The position numbers were made by a program, and so were the translations under genes. Source: Variovorax sp. OV329 (GTDB taxonomy: Bacteria > Pseudomonadota > Gammaproteobacteria > Burkholderiales > Burkholderiaceae_C). Taken from it: DNA of 64,000 nucleotides. The first letter of the stretch is position 1. The number at the start of each line of letters is the position of its first letter. This document shows positions 22,133 to 30,745 of this stretch, piece after piece. The stretch is from positions 122,319 to 186,318 of the forward strand of contig NZ_FOUG01000012.1 in the NCBI RefSeq assembly GCF_900114785.1, read 5' to 3'. The notes below the pieces were generated by a model that was given only the letters and a program-made list of their open reading frames with translations, had not been told where the DNA came from and searched no databases.

Positions 22133-24115
22133 ATGAGAAAGGGCTTTGCCTTGAACACGCTTGCGAGCAGCAACAACACCAACGCCGCTGCATCCCCCGC
22201 GCCGGCCGCGCACACCGGCCAGTTCGCCCTTCTCGGCCAGCGCCGCTTCGCTCCCTTCTTCTGGACCCAGTTCGCCGGCGCGGCCAACGACAACCTGTTC
22301 AAGTTCGCCTTCACCGTCATGGTGACCTACCAGCTGCAGCTGGCCTGGATGAAGCCGGCCATGGCGGGCCTGGTGATCGGGGCGCTTTTCATCCTGCCCT
22401 TCCTGCTGTTCTCTGCAACGGCCGGCCAGATCGCGGACAAGTTCGACAAGACGCGCGTGATGCGCTTCGTGAAGACCTTCGAGATCGTGATCATGCTGAT
22501 CGCCTTCTGGGGCTTCCTGCGCGCCGACGCGGTGGTGCTGCTGGGCTGCGTGTTCCTGATGGGGCTGCATTCCACGCTCTTCGGGCCGGTGAAGTTCGCC
22601 TACCTGCCGCAGGTGCTGGACTCGCACGAGCTCACCGGCGGCAACGGCATGGTGGAGATGGGCACCTTCGTGGCCATCCTGCTGGGCCAGGTGGCCGGCG
22701 GCCTGCTGGTGGCCCTGCCGCAGATCGGCCACGAGGCCGTCGCCGTGTCCTGCGTGCTGCTGGCGCTGGTAGGGCGCGGCGTGGCGCAGGTGATTCCCCG
22801 CACGCAGGCCACCGACCCTGGCCTGAAGATCAACTGGAACCCGGTCAGCGAGACCTGGCGCAACCTCAAGCTGGCGCACGGCAACGTGGTGGTGTTCCGC
22901 GCGCTGCTGGGCATCTCGTGGATGTGGTTCTTCGGCGCCGTGTTCCTGGCCCAGTTCCCCAGCTTCGCCAAGGAAGTTCTGCACGGCAACGAGCAGGTGG
23001 CCTCGCTGCTGCTGGTGGTGTTCTCGCTGGGCATCGGCGTCGGCTCGCTGCTGTGCGAGACGCTCAGCCGCCGGCAGGTGGAGATCGGCCTGGTGCCCCT
23101 GGGCGCCTTCGGCATGACCGTGTTCTCGGTCGACCTGTACTTCGCCTCGCGCGGCCTGCCGGCGGTGCCGACCATGGGGCTGTCCGCCTTCCTGGCGCAG
23201 CCGGCCCACTGGCGCGTGATGGCCGACCTGGGCCTGCTCTCGCTCTTCGCGGGCCTGTACAGCGTGCCGATGTACGCGCTCATCCAGCTGCGCAGCCAGC
23301 CCACGCACCGCGCCCGCATCATCGCGGCCAACAATATCCTCAACGCGCTGTTCATGATCGGCAGCTCGGTCATCGCCGGCGCGCTGCTCGGTGCGGGCTT
23401 CACCATTCCGCAGGTGTTCCTCTTCACCGGCATCGCCAACGCGGTGGTGGCCTTCTACATCTTCCTGCTGGTGCCCGAGTACCTGCTGCGCTTCTGCGCC
23501 TGGATACTGTCGCGGCTGGTGTACCGCTTCAAGGTGCGCGGCGACGAGCACATCCCCGACAACGGACCGGCCCTGCTGGTGTGCAACCACGTGAGCTTCG
23601 TGGACGCGGTGCTGCTGATGGCAGCGAGCCCGCGCCCGATCCGCTTCCTCATGGACCACCGCATCTTCCGCGTGCCGGTGCTGGGCTGGCTCTTCAAGCT
23701 GGCCAAGGCCATTCCCATCGCGTCGCAGAAGGACGACCCCGAGGCCTACGAGCGCGCCTTCGCGCAGGCCGCGCAGGTGCTGCGCGAGGGCGACCTGCTG
23801 GGCATCTTCCCCGAGGGCGCCATCACGCGCGACGGCCAGCTGCAGCCCTTCAAGGGCGGCATGAAGAAGATCCTGGATGCGGCCCACGCCGAGGGCCTGG
23901 CGGTGCCGGTGGTGCCGATGGCGCTGACCGACCTGTGGGGTTCCTACTTCAGCCGGGTCGAGGTGCGCGATGGCGAGAACGTCGCCATGGTCCGGCCCTT
24001 TCGCCGCGGCATGTGGAGCCGCGTCGGCCTGAACGTGGGCGCGCCCCTGCCGCAGGCCGAGGCCCAGCCGGAACTGCTGCATCGCCGCGTGGGCGAACTG
24101 CTGAGCGCTGGCTGA
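22133..24115 (+). CDS. MFS transporter fused to a PlsC-type acyltransferase (LplT-Aas-like)
   Basis: 660 residues from the ATG at 22133. The TTG at 22151 with AAAGGG upstream may be the true start. Residues 30-450 form a 12-helix MFS unit resembling the lysophospholipid flippase LplT (FFWTQFAGAANDNLFKFAFT, GLHSTLFGPVKFAYLP). Residues about 470-655 are a glycerol-phosphate acyltransferase domain with NHVSFVD (HX4D, near 485) and FPEGAITRDG (near 560). It probably flips lysophospholipid inward and re-acylates it in one polypeptide. E. coli uses separate LplT and Aas. No acyl-ACP synthetase domain is present. PAP2 lies 10 bp downstream. Confidence 0.85.
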   Translation: MRKGFALNTLASSNNTNAAASPAPAAHTGQFALLGQRRFAPFFWTQFAGAANDNLFKFAFTVMVTYQLQLAWMKPAMAGLVIGALFILPFLLFSATAGQIADKFDKTRVMRFVKTFEIVIMLIAFWGFLRADAVVLLGCVFLMGLHSTLFGPVKFAYLPQVLDSHELTGGNGMVEMGTFVAILLGQVAGGLLVALPQIGHEAVAVSCVLLALVGRGVAQVIPRTQATDPGLKINWNPVSETWRNLKLAHGNVVVFRALLGISWMWFFGAVFLAQFPSFAKEVLHGNEQVASLLLVVFSLGIGVGSLLCETLSRRQVEIGLVPLGAFGMTVFSVDLYFASRGLPAVPTMGLSAFLAQPAHWRVMADLGLLSLFAGLYSVPMYALIQLRSQPTHRARIIAANNILNALFMIGSSVIAGALLGAGFTIPQVFLFTGIANAVVAFYIFLLVPEYLLRFCAWILSRLVYRFKVRGDEHIPDNGPALLVCNHVSFVDAVLLMAASPRPIRFLMDHRIFRVPVLGWLFKLAKAIPIASQKDDPEAYERAFAQAAQVLREGDLLGIFPEGAITRDGQLQPFKGGMKKILDAAHAEGLAVPVVPMALTDLWGSYFSRVEVRDGENVAMVRPFRRGMWSRVGLNVGAPLPQAEAQPELLHRRVGELLSAG

Positions 24116-24125
24116 GGTCGACCGG

Positions 24126-24797
24126 ATGGGTTTCCTGCGCGATGCGGCGTGGCGCGCCATTCACGGCGTTCCCGAAGGTTTCTGGCATGCCTTCACCTGG
24201 CTGGGTGACAGCGGTCTGCTGCTGCCGGCCGCCGCGCTGATCGCGCTGTGGCTTCTTTCCTCGCGCCGCACCTGGCCGGCCGCCGCGCTCTGGATCCTGA
24301 TCTTCGGTTTCGCCAGCCTGCTGGTGCTGCTGAGCAAGCTGGCCTTCATGGGCTGGGGCATCGGCAGCGCGCGCCTGAACTTCACCGGTATCAGCGGCCA
24401 CACCATGCTGACCGCCGCGGTCTGGCCGGTGGCGCTCTGGCTCCTGGCCTCGCGCGGCTCGCACCGACTGCGGGTGGGGCTGGCCCTGGCGGGCTGGCTG
24501 CTCGCGCTGGGCATCGGCGTTTCGCGCCTGGCGATCTATGCGCACTCCTGGTCCGAAGTGACCACCGGCTTCCTGCTGGGCTTCGTCACCAGTGCAGCCT
24601 TCCTGGCGCTGCAGCGGCGCGTGGCGCATCCCCAACTGCGCGCCTCGCTGGTGCTGGTGACGCTGCTGCTGCCGCTGGTGCACCAGCAGCCGGGCAATGC
24701 CGCCCCCACGCATGGCCTCCTGGAGCGCGTGGCGATGCGGCTGGCGGGCACCGACCGGCCATTCACCCGCGCCGACCTGCATGTGCAGCGCGGGTGA
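24126..24797 (+). CDS. PAP2-family membrane phosphatase
   Basis: 223 residues with five or six membrane helices. The PAP2 active-site elements are recognisable. Lys and Arg come from KLAFMGWGIGSARLN. The middle element is ISGHTM (SGH with the acid-base His). SRLAIYAHSWSEV follows, corresponding to SRxxxxxHxxxD with Glu in place of the final Asp. The enzyme would dephosphorylate phosphatidate, undecaprenyl-pyrophosphate or a similar lipid. It directly follows the lysophospholipid fusion gene, which supports a phospholipid-remodelling role. Confidence 0.82.
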   Translation: MGFLRDAAWRAIHGVPEGFWHAFTWLGDSGLLLPAAALIALWLLSSRRTWPAAALWILIFGFASLLVLLSKLAFMGWGIGSARLNFTGISGHTMLTAAVWPVALWLLASRGSHRLRVGLALAGWLLALGIGVSRLAIYAHSWSEVTTGFLLGFVTSAAFLALQRRVAHPQLRASLVLVTLLLPLVHQQPGNAAPTHGLLERVAMRLAGTDRPFTRADLHVQRG

Positions 24798-24930
24798 TGC
24801 TCGGTATTGATTTGCGATACTTTCAGGTCGCGGAGCCGCCACTCCTCATCTCTGGCGATGCCGCGTGGGCAGGGCAGAAGAGATGATTCGTCCCGTTGAT
24901 TTCCATCTCCGAGACGAAGAGGAGTTTTCG

Positions 24931-24978
24931 ATGCCAAAGCCCTGCAACCCCGACGCGCATGCGAGCACGCGACCATGA
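24931..24978 (+). CDS. Candidate 15-codon leader ORF
   Basis: ATG at 24931 with a near-ideal ribosome-binding site (AAGAGGAG, 24917-24924, 6-nt spacing). It encodes MPKPCNPDAHASTRP and stops with TGA overlapping the next start (ATGA). The following 51-codon ORF has no good site of its own, so this may serve to load ribosomes. No run of one amino acid suggests classical attenuation. Confidence 0.4.
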   Translation: MPKPCNPDAHASTRP

Positions 24979-25130
24979 GCCGCCCCAGCCAGTTCGACCT
25001 GGGCATCGATCATTCCGGCCAGGTGCCCTCCACCACGCTCTGGCGCCGGACGATCTCCTCGTCCTTCCATTTCGCGCTGATCGCCCTGGCGGCCATGCTG
25101 GCCGGGCTCTTCGTCTTCCCCTTCCATTGA
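24975..25130 (+). CDS. Small single-pass membrane protein
   Basis: 51 residues. The first half is polar (MSRPSQFDLGIDHSG, WRRTISSSFHF) and the second half is one hydrophobic helix (ALIALAAMLAGLFVF) ending FPFH. Arg-Arg before the helix favours the N-terminus inside the cell. There is no ribosome-binding site of its own; translation may be coupled to the 15-codon ORF by the ATGA overlap. It lies 41 bp before the zinc-ribbon membrane protein gene and could be its partner. No family recognised. Confidence 0.5.
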   Translation: MSRPSQFDLGIDHSGQVPSTTLWRRTISSSFHFALIALAAMLAGLFVFPFH

Positions 25131-25171
25131 TCGACCCTCACCGCGCGGCCTTCCCGCGCGCCTCCTGACCC

Positions 25172-26275
25172 ATGAGCAAGTCCCTGCGCCTTTCCGAAAA
25201 GTGGTTCCGCCGCGGCCTGTGGCTGGTGGCCTTCATCTTTGCCGGCTTCCTCACCGGCCTGGGCAGCACCATCGTCGGCGACCTGCCGCGCGTGGAGCGT
25301 CCGCTGGACATCGAGGACTTCATGGACCAGGGCGCGGCCGTGCCCCTGCGCGGCACGCTGACGCGGGCCGAGGAAAGCCAGAAGTCCGCGCAGGCCGAAC
25401 TGGAGCAGGCCCAGCTGCGGCTGGAAGCGGCCCGGCAGGCCAACCGCAATGCCCGCGAGACCTTCTCGAACTGGCTGTCCACGCGGCATGCCACGCAGCT
25501 GCCCGACCAGGACGCCGAGCTGATCTCGCGCACCAAGGCGCTCGATGCCTTGAAGGCGGCCGAGGAAGAGGCGCAGAAGAAGGTGCTGGCGCAGCGCCAG
25601 GTGGCGCTGGATGCCCGGCAGGCCCAGTCCCGTGCGTACGAACAGCTGAACGAACTCACGCGGGTCGCCGGCGAGAAGCTCGAGAAGGAAGCGCGGCGCG
25701 TGGAGCTGCGCGTCTTCCTGTACCGGCTGGCGCTGACGCTGCCGTTGCTGGTGGTGGCCGGCTGGCTCTTCGCGAAGAAGCGCAAGAGCCCCTACTGGCC
25801 TTTCGTCTGGGGCTTCATCCTCTTCGCGCTCTTCGCCTTCTTCGTGGAGCTGGTGCCCTACCTGCCCAGCTACGGCGGCTACGTGCGCTACGTGGTGGGC
25901 ATCGTGCTCACGGTGCTGGTGGGGCGCTATGCCATCGTGGGGCTCAACCGCTACCTCGCGAAGCAGAAGCTGGCCGAGCAGCAGCCCGACCAGGTGCGGC
26001 GCGACGAGCTCAGCTACGACACTGCGCTGGCGCGGCTGGCCAAGGGCGTGTGCCCCGGCTGCGAGCGCCCGGTGGACCTGAAGAACACCGAGATCGATTT
26101 CTGCCCGCACTGCGGCATCGGCCTGTTCGACCATTGCCGCAAGTGCGATGCGCGCAAGAGCGCCTTCTCGAAGTTCTGTCACGCCTGCGGAACGCCTGCG
26201 CAGCTGTTCCCCCGGCCGCAGGCGGATGCGCCGACGGCCCCGCAGCCGCTGGGGCCCGTCACGCGGCCAGGCTAG
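25172..26275 (+). CDS. Membrane protein with coiled coil and C-terminal double zinc ribbon
   Basis: 367 residues. TM helix at about 13-33, then a long heptad-rich coiled coil (about 65-180, for example ESQKSAQAELEQAQLRLEAA). Three more helices follow (about 185-255) and then a cytoplasmic tail with two zinc-binding units. The first pairs CPGC and CPHC; the second pairs CRKC and CHAC. The double ribbon resembles those of bacterial zinc-ribbon membrane proteins of unknown function. The stop codon shares a CTAG palindrome with the convergent tgt stop. Confidence 0.78.
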   Translation: MSKSLRLSEKWFRRGLWLVAFIFAGFLTGLGSTIVGDLPRVERPLDIEDFMDQGAAVPLRGTLTRAEESQKSAQAELEQAQLRLEAARQANRNARETFSNWLSTRHATQLPDQDAELISRTKALDALKAAEEEAQKKVLAQRQVALDARQAQSRAYEQLNELTRVAGEKLEKEARRVELRVFLYRLALTLPLLVVAGWLFAKKRKSPYWPFVWGFILFALFAFFVELVPYLPSYGGYVRYVVGIVLTVLVGRYAIVGLNRYLAKQKLAEQQPDQVRRDELSYDTALARLAKGVCPGCERPVDLKNTEIDFCPHCGIGLFDHCRKCDARKSAFSKFCHACGTPAQLFPRPQADAPTAPQPLGPVTRPG

Positions 26276-27444
26276 ACGCCGCGCGCGCGGTCGGCCTTGA
26301 ACTGCGCGCGGAATTCCGTGAAGCGCGCGGCGTCGAGCGACTCGCGGATCTCGCGCATCAGGTTCAGGTAGTAGTGCAGGTTGTGCACCGTGGTGAGCAT
26401 GGGGCCCAGCATCTCGCCGCAGCGGTCCAGGTGGTGCAGGTAGGCGCGCGAGAAACCCTCGCGCCCGCCGTCGTCCCATGACACGCCCGAGCTGCCGGCG
26501 CAGGCGTGGCAGGTGCAGCTGGTGTCGATGGGCTGCGGGTCGCTCTTGTGGCGCGCGTTGCGCATCTTGAGGTCGCCGTAGCGGGAGAAGAGGGTGCCGT
26601 TGCGCGCATTGCGCGTGGGCATCACGCAGTCGAACATGTCCACGCCGTCGGCCACGCCCTGCACCAGGTCCTCGGGCGTGCCCACGCCCATCAGGTAGCG
26701 CGGCTTGTTCGCCGGCAGGCGGTGCGAGGTGTGGGCCATGATGCGCAGCATCTCGTCCTTGGGCTCGCCCACGCTCACGCCGCCGATGGCGTAGCCGGGG
26801 AAATCCAGCTCCACCAGCTGCGCCAGCGATTCCTCGCGCAGGTTCTCGAACATGCCGCCCTGCACGATGCCGAACAAGGCGTTGGGGTTGGAGAGGCGCG
26901 CGAATTCCGCCTGGCAGCGCTTCGCCCAGCGCAGGCTCAGCTCCATCGAGACGCGCGCCTCGGCCTCGGTCGTGATGTGGCCCTTGGTGTCGTAGGGCGT
27001 GCACTCGTCGAACTGCATGACGATGTCGCTGTTGAGGATGGTCTGGATCTGCATCGAGACCTCCGGCGTGAGGAAGAGCTTGTCGCCGTTGACCGGCGAC
27101 GCGAACTTCACGCCTTCCTCGCTGATCTTGCGCATCGCGCCCAGGCTCCAGACCTGGAAGCCGCCCGAGTCGGTGAGGATGGGCTTGTTCCACTTCTCGA
27201 ACTGGTGCAGGCCGCCGAAGCTCGCCATCACGTCCAGGCCGGGGCGCATCCACAGGTGGAAGGTGTTGCCCAGGATGATCTGCGCGCCCATCTCCTCCAG
27301 GCTGCGCGGCATCACGCCCTTGACGGTGCCGTAGGTGCCCACGGGCATGAAGATGGGCGTCTGCACCACGCCGTGGTTGAGTGTGAGCGTGGCGCGGCGC
27401 GCGTGGCTGGCGGAATCGGTGGTGAGGATCTGGAAGTTCAACAT
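26272..27444 (-). CDS. tgt: Queuine tRNA-ribosyltransferase
   Basis: 390 residues. Exchanges G34 for preQ1 in GUN-anticodon tRNAs. TIM-barrel features are visible: the substrate-loop ILTDSGGFQVWSLG with the nucleophilic or acid Asp, GIVQGGMFENLREESL, and GYAIGGVSVGEPKDEM. The C-terminal zinc site is built by CTCHAC with a later His. It is 6 bp downstream of queA, the next enzyme of queuosine synthesis, and probably co-transcribed with it. The stop overlaps the convergent zinc-ribbon gene by 4 bp. Confidence 0.97.
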   Translation of the reverse strand: MLNFQILTTDSASHARRATLTLNHGVVQTPIFMPVGTYGTVKGVMPRSLEEMGAQIILGNTFHLWMRPGLDVMASFGGLHQFEKWNKPILTDSGGFQVWSLGAMRKISEEGVKFASPVNGDKLFLTPEVSMQIQTILNSDIVMQFDECTPYDTKGHITTEAEARVSMELSLRWAKRCQAEFARLSNPNALFGIVQGGMFENLREESLAQLVELDFPGYAIGGVSVGEPKDEMLRIMAHTSHRLPANKPRYLMGVGTPEDLVQGVADGVDMFDCVMPTRNARNGTLFSRYGDLKMRNARHKSDPQPIDTSCTCHACAGSSGVSWDDGGREGFSRAYLHHLDRCGEMLGPMLTTVHNLHYYLNLMREIRESLDAARFTEFRAQFKADRARGV

Positions 27445-27450
27445 GGGGTG

Positions 27451-28494
27451 TCAGTCCTTCTGGCGCGCGAGCAGCATCGAGTCGCCGTAGCTGAAGAAGC
27501 GGTAGCCCTCGCGGATGGCGTGCGCGTACAGCGCCATCACGTGCTCGTGGCCCGCGAAAGCGCTCACCAGCATCATCAGCGTGCTCTTGGGGAGGTGGAA
27601 GTTGGTGACCAGCAGGTCGACGTGCCGGAACGCGAAGCCCGGCGTGATGAAGATGCGCGTGTCGCCCTCGGCCTCGCCGCTGGCGGCCCAGGATTCGAGG
27701 GTGCGCACGGTCGTCGTGCCCACGGCCACCACGCGGCCGCCTCGGGCCTTGCAGTCGGCGATGGCCTGTTGCGTGGCCTGCGGCACGTGGTAGCGCTCGG
27801 CGTGCATTGTGTGCTCGGCGATGTTCTCGATCTTCACCGGCTGGAAGGTGCCGGCGCCCACGTGCAGCGTGACGTTGGCGCGCTCGATGCCGCGCTCGCC
27901 CATCTCCGCCAGCAGGGCCTCGTCGAAATGCAGCGCGGCGGTGGGCGCGGCCACGGCGCCGGGCACGCGGGCGAACACCGTCTGGTAGCGGCGCTCGTCG
28001 TCGGCCGAGTCGGTGTGCGTGATGTAGGGCGGCAGCGGCACGTGGCCGCAGCGGGCCATCAGCGCATACGGGTCCTCGCCCGCGTCGCTCTCGAAGGCGA
28101 AGCGGAAGAGGGCGCCGTTCTCGTCCGGCCACCGGCCCAGCAAGGTGGCGCGAAAGCCGCCCACCATGTCCAGCACCGTGCCCACCGGCGGCTTCTTGCT
28201 GACCTTCATGTGCGCCACCACCTCCTGGCCCTGCAGCACGCGCTCGACCAGCAGCTCGAGCTTGCCGCCGGTGGGCTTCTCGCCGAAGAGGCGCGCCTTG
28301 ACCACCTGGGTGTCGTTGAACACCAGCAGGTCGCCTTTGCGCAGCAGCGAGGGCAGGGTGTTGAAGATGCGGTCCACCGGCGCGGGGGCGGTGCCGTCGA
28401 GCAGGCGCGATGCGCTGCGCTCGGGCGCGGGATGCTGCGCCACCAGCTCGGGCGGCAGCGAAAAATCGAAATCGGAAAGCGTGAAAGTGCGCAT
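27451..28494 (-). CDS. queA: S-adenosylmethionine:tRNA ribosyltransferase-isomerase
   Basis: 347 residues starting MRTFTLSDFDFSLPPELVAQ at 28494. Transfers and isomerises the ribosyl group of SAM onto preQ1-tRNA to give epoxyqueuosine. Conserved QueA blocks are DLLVFNDTQVVKARL, PLPPYI, AAPTAALHF, THVGAGTF-like LHVGAGTFQPV, and VTNFHLPKSTLMMLVSAF. It is the first gene of the queA-tgt pair and divergent from recG, with an 87-bp spacer for both promoters. Confidence 0.97.
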   Translation of the reverse strand: MRTFTLSDFDFSLPPELVAQHPAPERSASRLLDGTAPAPVDRIFNTLPSLLRKGDLLVFNDTQVVKARLFGEKPTGGKLELLVERVLQGQEVVAHMKVSKKPPVGTVLDMVGGFRATLLGRWPDENGALFRFAFESDAGEDPYALMARCGHVPLPPYITHTDSADDERRYQTVFARVPGAVAAPTAALHFDEALLAEMGERGIERANVTLHVGAGTFQPVKIENIAEHTMHAERYHVPQATQQAIADCKARGGRVVAVGTTTVRTLESWAASGEAEGDTRIFITPGFAFRHVDLLVTNFHLPKSTLMMLVSAFAGHEHVMALYAHAIREGYRFFSYGDSMLLARQKD

Positions 28495-28581
28495 GTCTTG
28501 AGGGCCGGACGGGCCCGTGCCAAGGTTGGCGTTGGGAAGAAGAGAGAACGCGCCCTGGGCGGGCGCGTGCAGAATTGTCCC

Positions 28582-30702
28582 ATGCCCGCCGCCTCCCAGT
28601 CCGCCTCGCGCGAAAAGCCCCCGCCAGCCGCCCCCGCCAAGGCCGCGCCCGGCGCCGGGCCGAGCGCGGTGCAGCGGGCGCTGCGCAAGCTGGGGCTGGT
28701 GCGCGACATCGACTTCGCCCTCTACCTGCCGATGCGCTACGAGGACGAGACGCAGATCGTGCGCCTGGCCGACGTGCGCGACGGCGACACGGCGCAGATC
28801 GAGGCCGTGGTCACTTCCAGCGAAGTGGTCTACCGCCCGCGCCGCCAGCTCATCGTCACGGTGGACGACGGCAGCGACACCTGCCAGCTGCGCTTCTTCA
28901 ACTTCTACCCGTCGCAGCAGAAGCAGCTGGCCGTGGGTGCGCGGGTTCGGCTTCGCGGCGAGGTGCGCGGCGGCTTCATGGGCCGCACGATCATGCATCC
29001 CACGGTGAAGGCCGCCGGCACCGACCTGCCGGAGGCGCTCACGCCGGTGTACTCCACCATCGCCGGGCTGGCGCAGCCGGTGCTGCGGCGCGAGGTGCGC
29101 TCGGGACTGGCGCGTGCGCTGCTGGACGAGACCCTGCCGCAGGGCGACGCCTGGCAGCCGGCCTGGGACCTGCGGCGCTCGCTCAGCTTCCTGCACTACC
29201 CGGCGCCCGACGTGGCCATGGCCACGCTGGAAGACCACAGCCACCCGGCGTGGCAGCGCATCAAGGCCGAGGAGTTGCTGGCGCAGCAGCTCTCGCAGCA
29301 CCAGGCGCGCAGCGAGCGTGCAGCGCAGCGCGCGCCCGTGCTCTCGCGCCTGGCCGGCAAGGAGTCGCTGGTCGAGCAACTGCTCGCCGTGCTGCCCTTT
29401 GACCTCACCGGCGCGCAGCGGCGCGTGGTGGAGGAGATCGGCAAGGACCTCGGCCATTCGGTGCCCATGCACCGCCTGCTGCAGGGCGACGTGGGCTCGG
29501 GCAAGACCGTGGTGGCCGCGCTGGCGGCGGCGCTGTGCATCGACGCGGGCTACCAGTGCGCACTGATGGCGCCCACCGAGATCCTGGCCTCGCAGCATTT
29601 CGGCAAGCTGGTCGGCTGGCTCGATCCGCTGCTGGCCAGCCGCGGCCTGCGCGTGGCCTGGCTCACGGGCAGCCAGAAGAAGAAGGAGCGCGACACCATG
29701 GAGGCCGCGCTGGAAAGCGGCGAGGCGGCCCTGGTGATCGGCACGCACGCCGTCATCTCCGACAAGGTGCGCTTCAGGAACCTGGCGCTGGCCATCGTCG
29801 ACGAGCAGCACCGCTTCGGCGTCGCGCAGCGCCTGGCCCTGCGCGGCAAGGCGGTGGGCGGCCAGGAGCCGCACCTCCTGATGATGAGCGCCACGCCCAT
29901 CCCGCGCACGCTTGCCATGAGCTACTACGCCGACCTGGACGTCTCCACGCTCGACGAGCTGCCGCCCGGCCGCACCCCCATCGTGACCAAGCTGGTGGCC
30001 GAGCACCGGCGCGACGAGGTCATCGACCGCATCCAGGCGCAGCTGGAGCAGGGCCGGCAGGTCTACTGGGTCTGCCCGCTGATCGAGGAGAGCGAGGCCG
30101 TCGACCTGCGCAACGCCACCGCCACCCGCGACGAGCTGGCCGACGCGCTGGGCGACCAGGTGCAGGTGGGCTTGTTGCACTCGCGCATGCCCACGGCCGA
30201 GAAGGCCTCGGTGATGGATGAATTCAGCGCCGGGCGCCTGCACGTGCTGGTGAGCACCACGGTGATCGAGGTCGGGGTGGACGTGCCCAACGCCTCGCTG
30301 ATGGTCATCGAGCATGCCGAGCGCTTCGGCCTGTCGCAGCTGCACCAGCTGCGCGGCCGGGTGGGCCGCGGCGCCGCGGCCTCGGCCTGCGTGCTGCTGT
30401 ATTCGCCCAACGAGGGCGGCCGCGTGGGCGAGGCGGCGCGTGCGCGGCTGCGCGCCATGGCCGAGACCAGCGACGGCTTCGAGATCGCGCGGCGCGACCT
30501 GGAGATCCGCGGCCCCGGCGAGTTCCTGGGCGCGCGGCAGTCGGGCGCGCCGCTGCTGCGCTTCGCCGACCTGGCCACCGACACGCGCCTGCTCGAGTGG
30601 GCGCGCGAGCTGGCGCCGCGCATGCTGGGCACGCATCCCGAACTGGCGCAGCGCCACATCGACCGCTGGCTGGGCAGCCGCTCGGAGTACCTCAAGGCCT
30701 GA
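28582..30702 (+). CDS. recG: ATP-dependent DNA helicase RecG
   Basis: 706 residues from the ATG at 28582. Remodels stalled replication forks and Holliday junctions. The N-terminal wedge/OB domain (about 50-180) contains YLPMRYEDET and LRFFNFYPSQQK. Walker A is GDVGSGKTVVAALA (near residue 302), the DExH box is IVDEQHRFGVAQR (near 405), and motif III is MMSATPIPRTLAMSYY. Helicase domain 2 has STTVIEVGVDVPNASLMVIE and QLHQLRGRVGRG. The Ala/Pro-rich first 25 residues are an extra tail. oxyR begins 43 bp downstream. Confidence 0.97.
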   Translation: MPAASQSASREKPPPAAPAKAAPGAGPSAVQRALRKLGLVRDIDFALYLPMRYEDETQIVRLADVRDGDTAQIEAVVTSSEVVYRPRRQLIVTVDDGSDTCQLRFFNFYPSQQKQLAVGARVRLRGEVRGGFMGRTIMHPTVKAAGTDLPEALTPVYSTIAGLAQPVLRREVRSGLARALLDETLPQGDAWQPAWDLRRSLSFLHYPAPDVAMATLEDHSHPAWQRIKAEELLAQQLSQHQARSERAAQRAPVLSRLAGKESLVEQLLAVLPFDLTGAQRRVVEEIGKDLGHSVPMHRLLQGDVGSGKTVVAALAAALCIDAGYQCALMAPTEILASQHFGKLVGWLDPLLASRGLRVAWLTGSQKKKERDTMEAALESGEAALVIGTHAVISDKVRFRNLALAIVDEQHRFGVAQRLALRGKAVGGQEPHLLMMSATPIPRTLAMSYYADLDVSTLDELPPGRTPIVTKLVAEHRRDEVIDRIQAQLEQGRQVYWVCPLIEESEAVDLRNATATRDELADALGDQVQVGLLHSRMPTAEKASVMDEFSAGRLHVLVSTTVIEVGVDVPNASLMVIEHAERFGLSQLHQLRGRVGRGAAASACVLLYSPNEGGRVGEAARARLRAMAETSDGFEIARRDLEIRGPGEFLGARQSGAPLLRFADLATDTRLLEWARELAPRMLGTHPELAQRHIDRWLGSRSEYLKA

Positions 30703-30745
30703 ACTTCCCGCAGGGCTTCGGGGCTGCGCATAATTGACGCAAGCT

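Noticed and set aside
26506..28560. Long open plus-strand frame upstream of recG
   Set aside because: It is antisense to tgt and queA. RecG homology begins only at the ATG at 28582.
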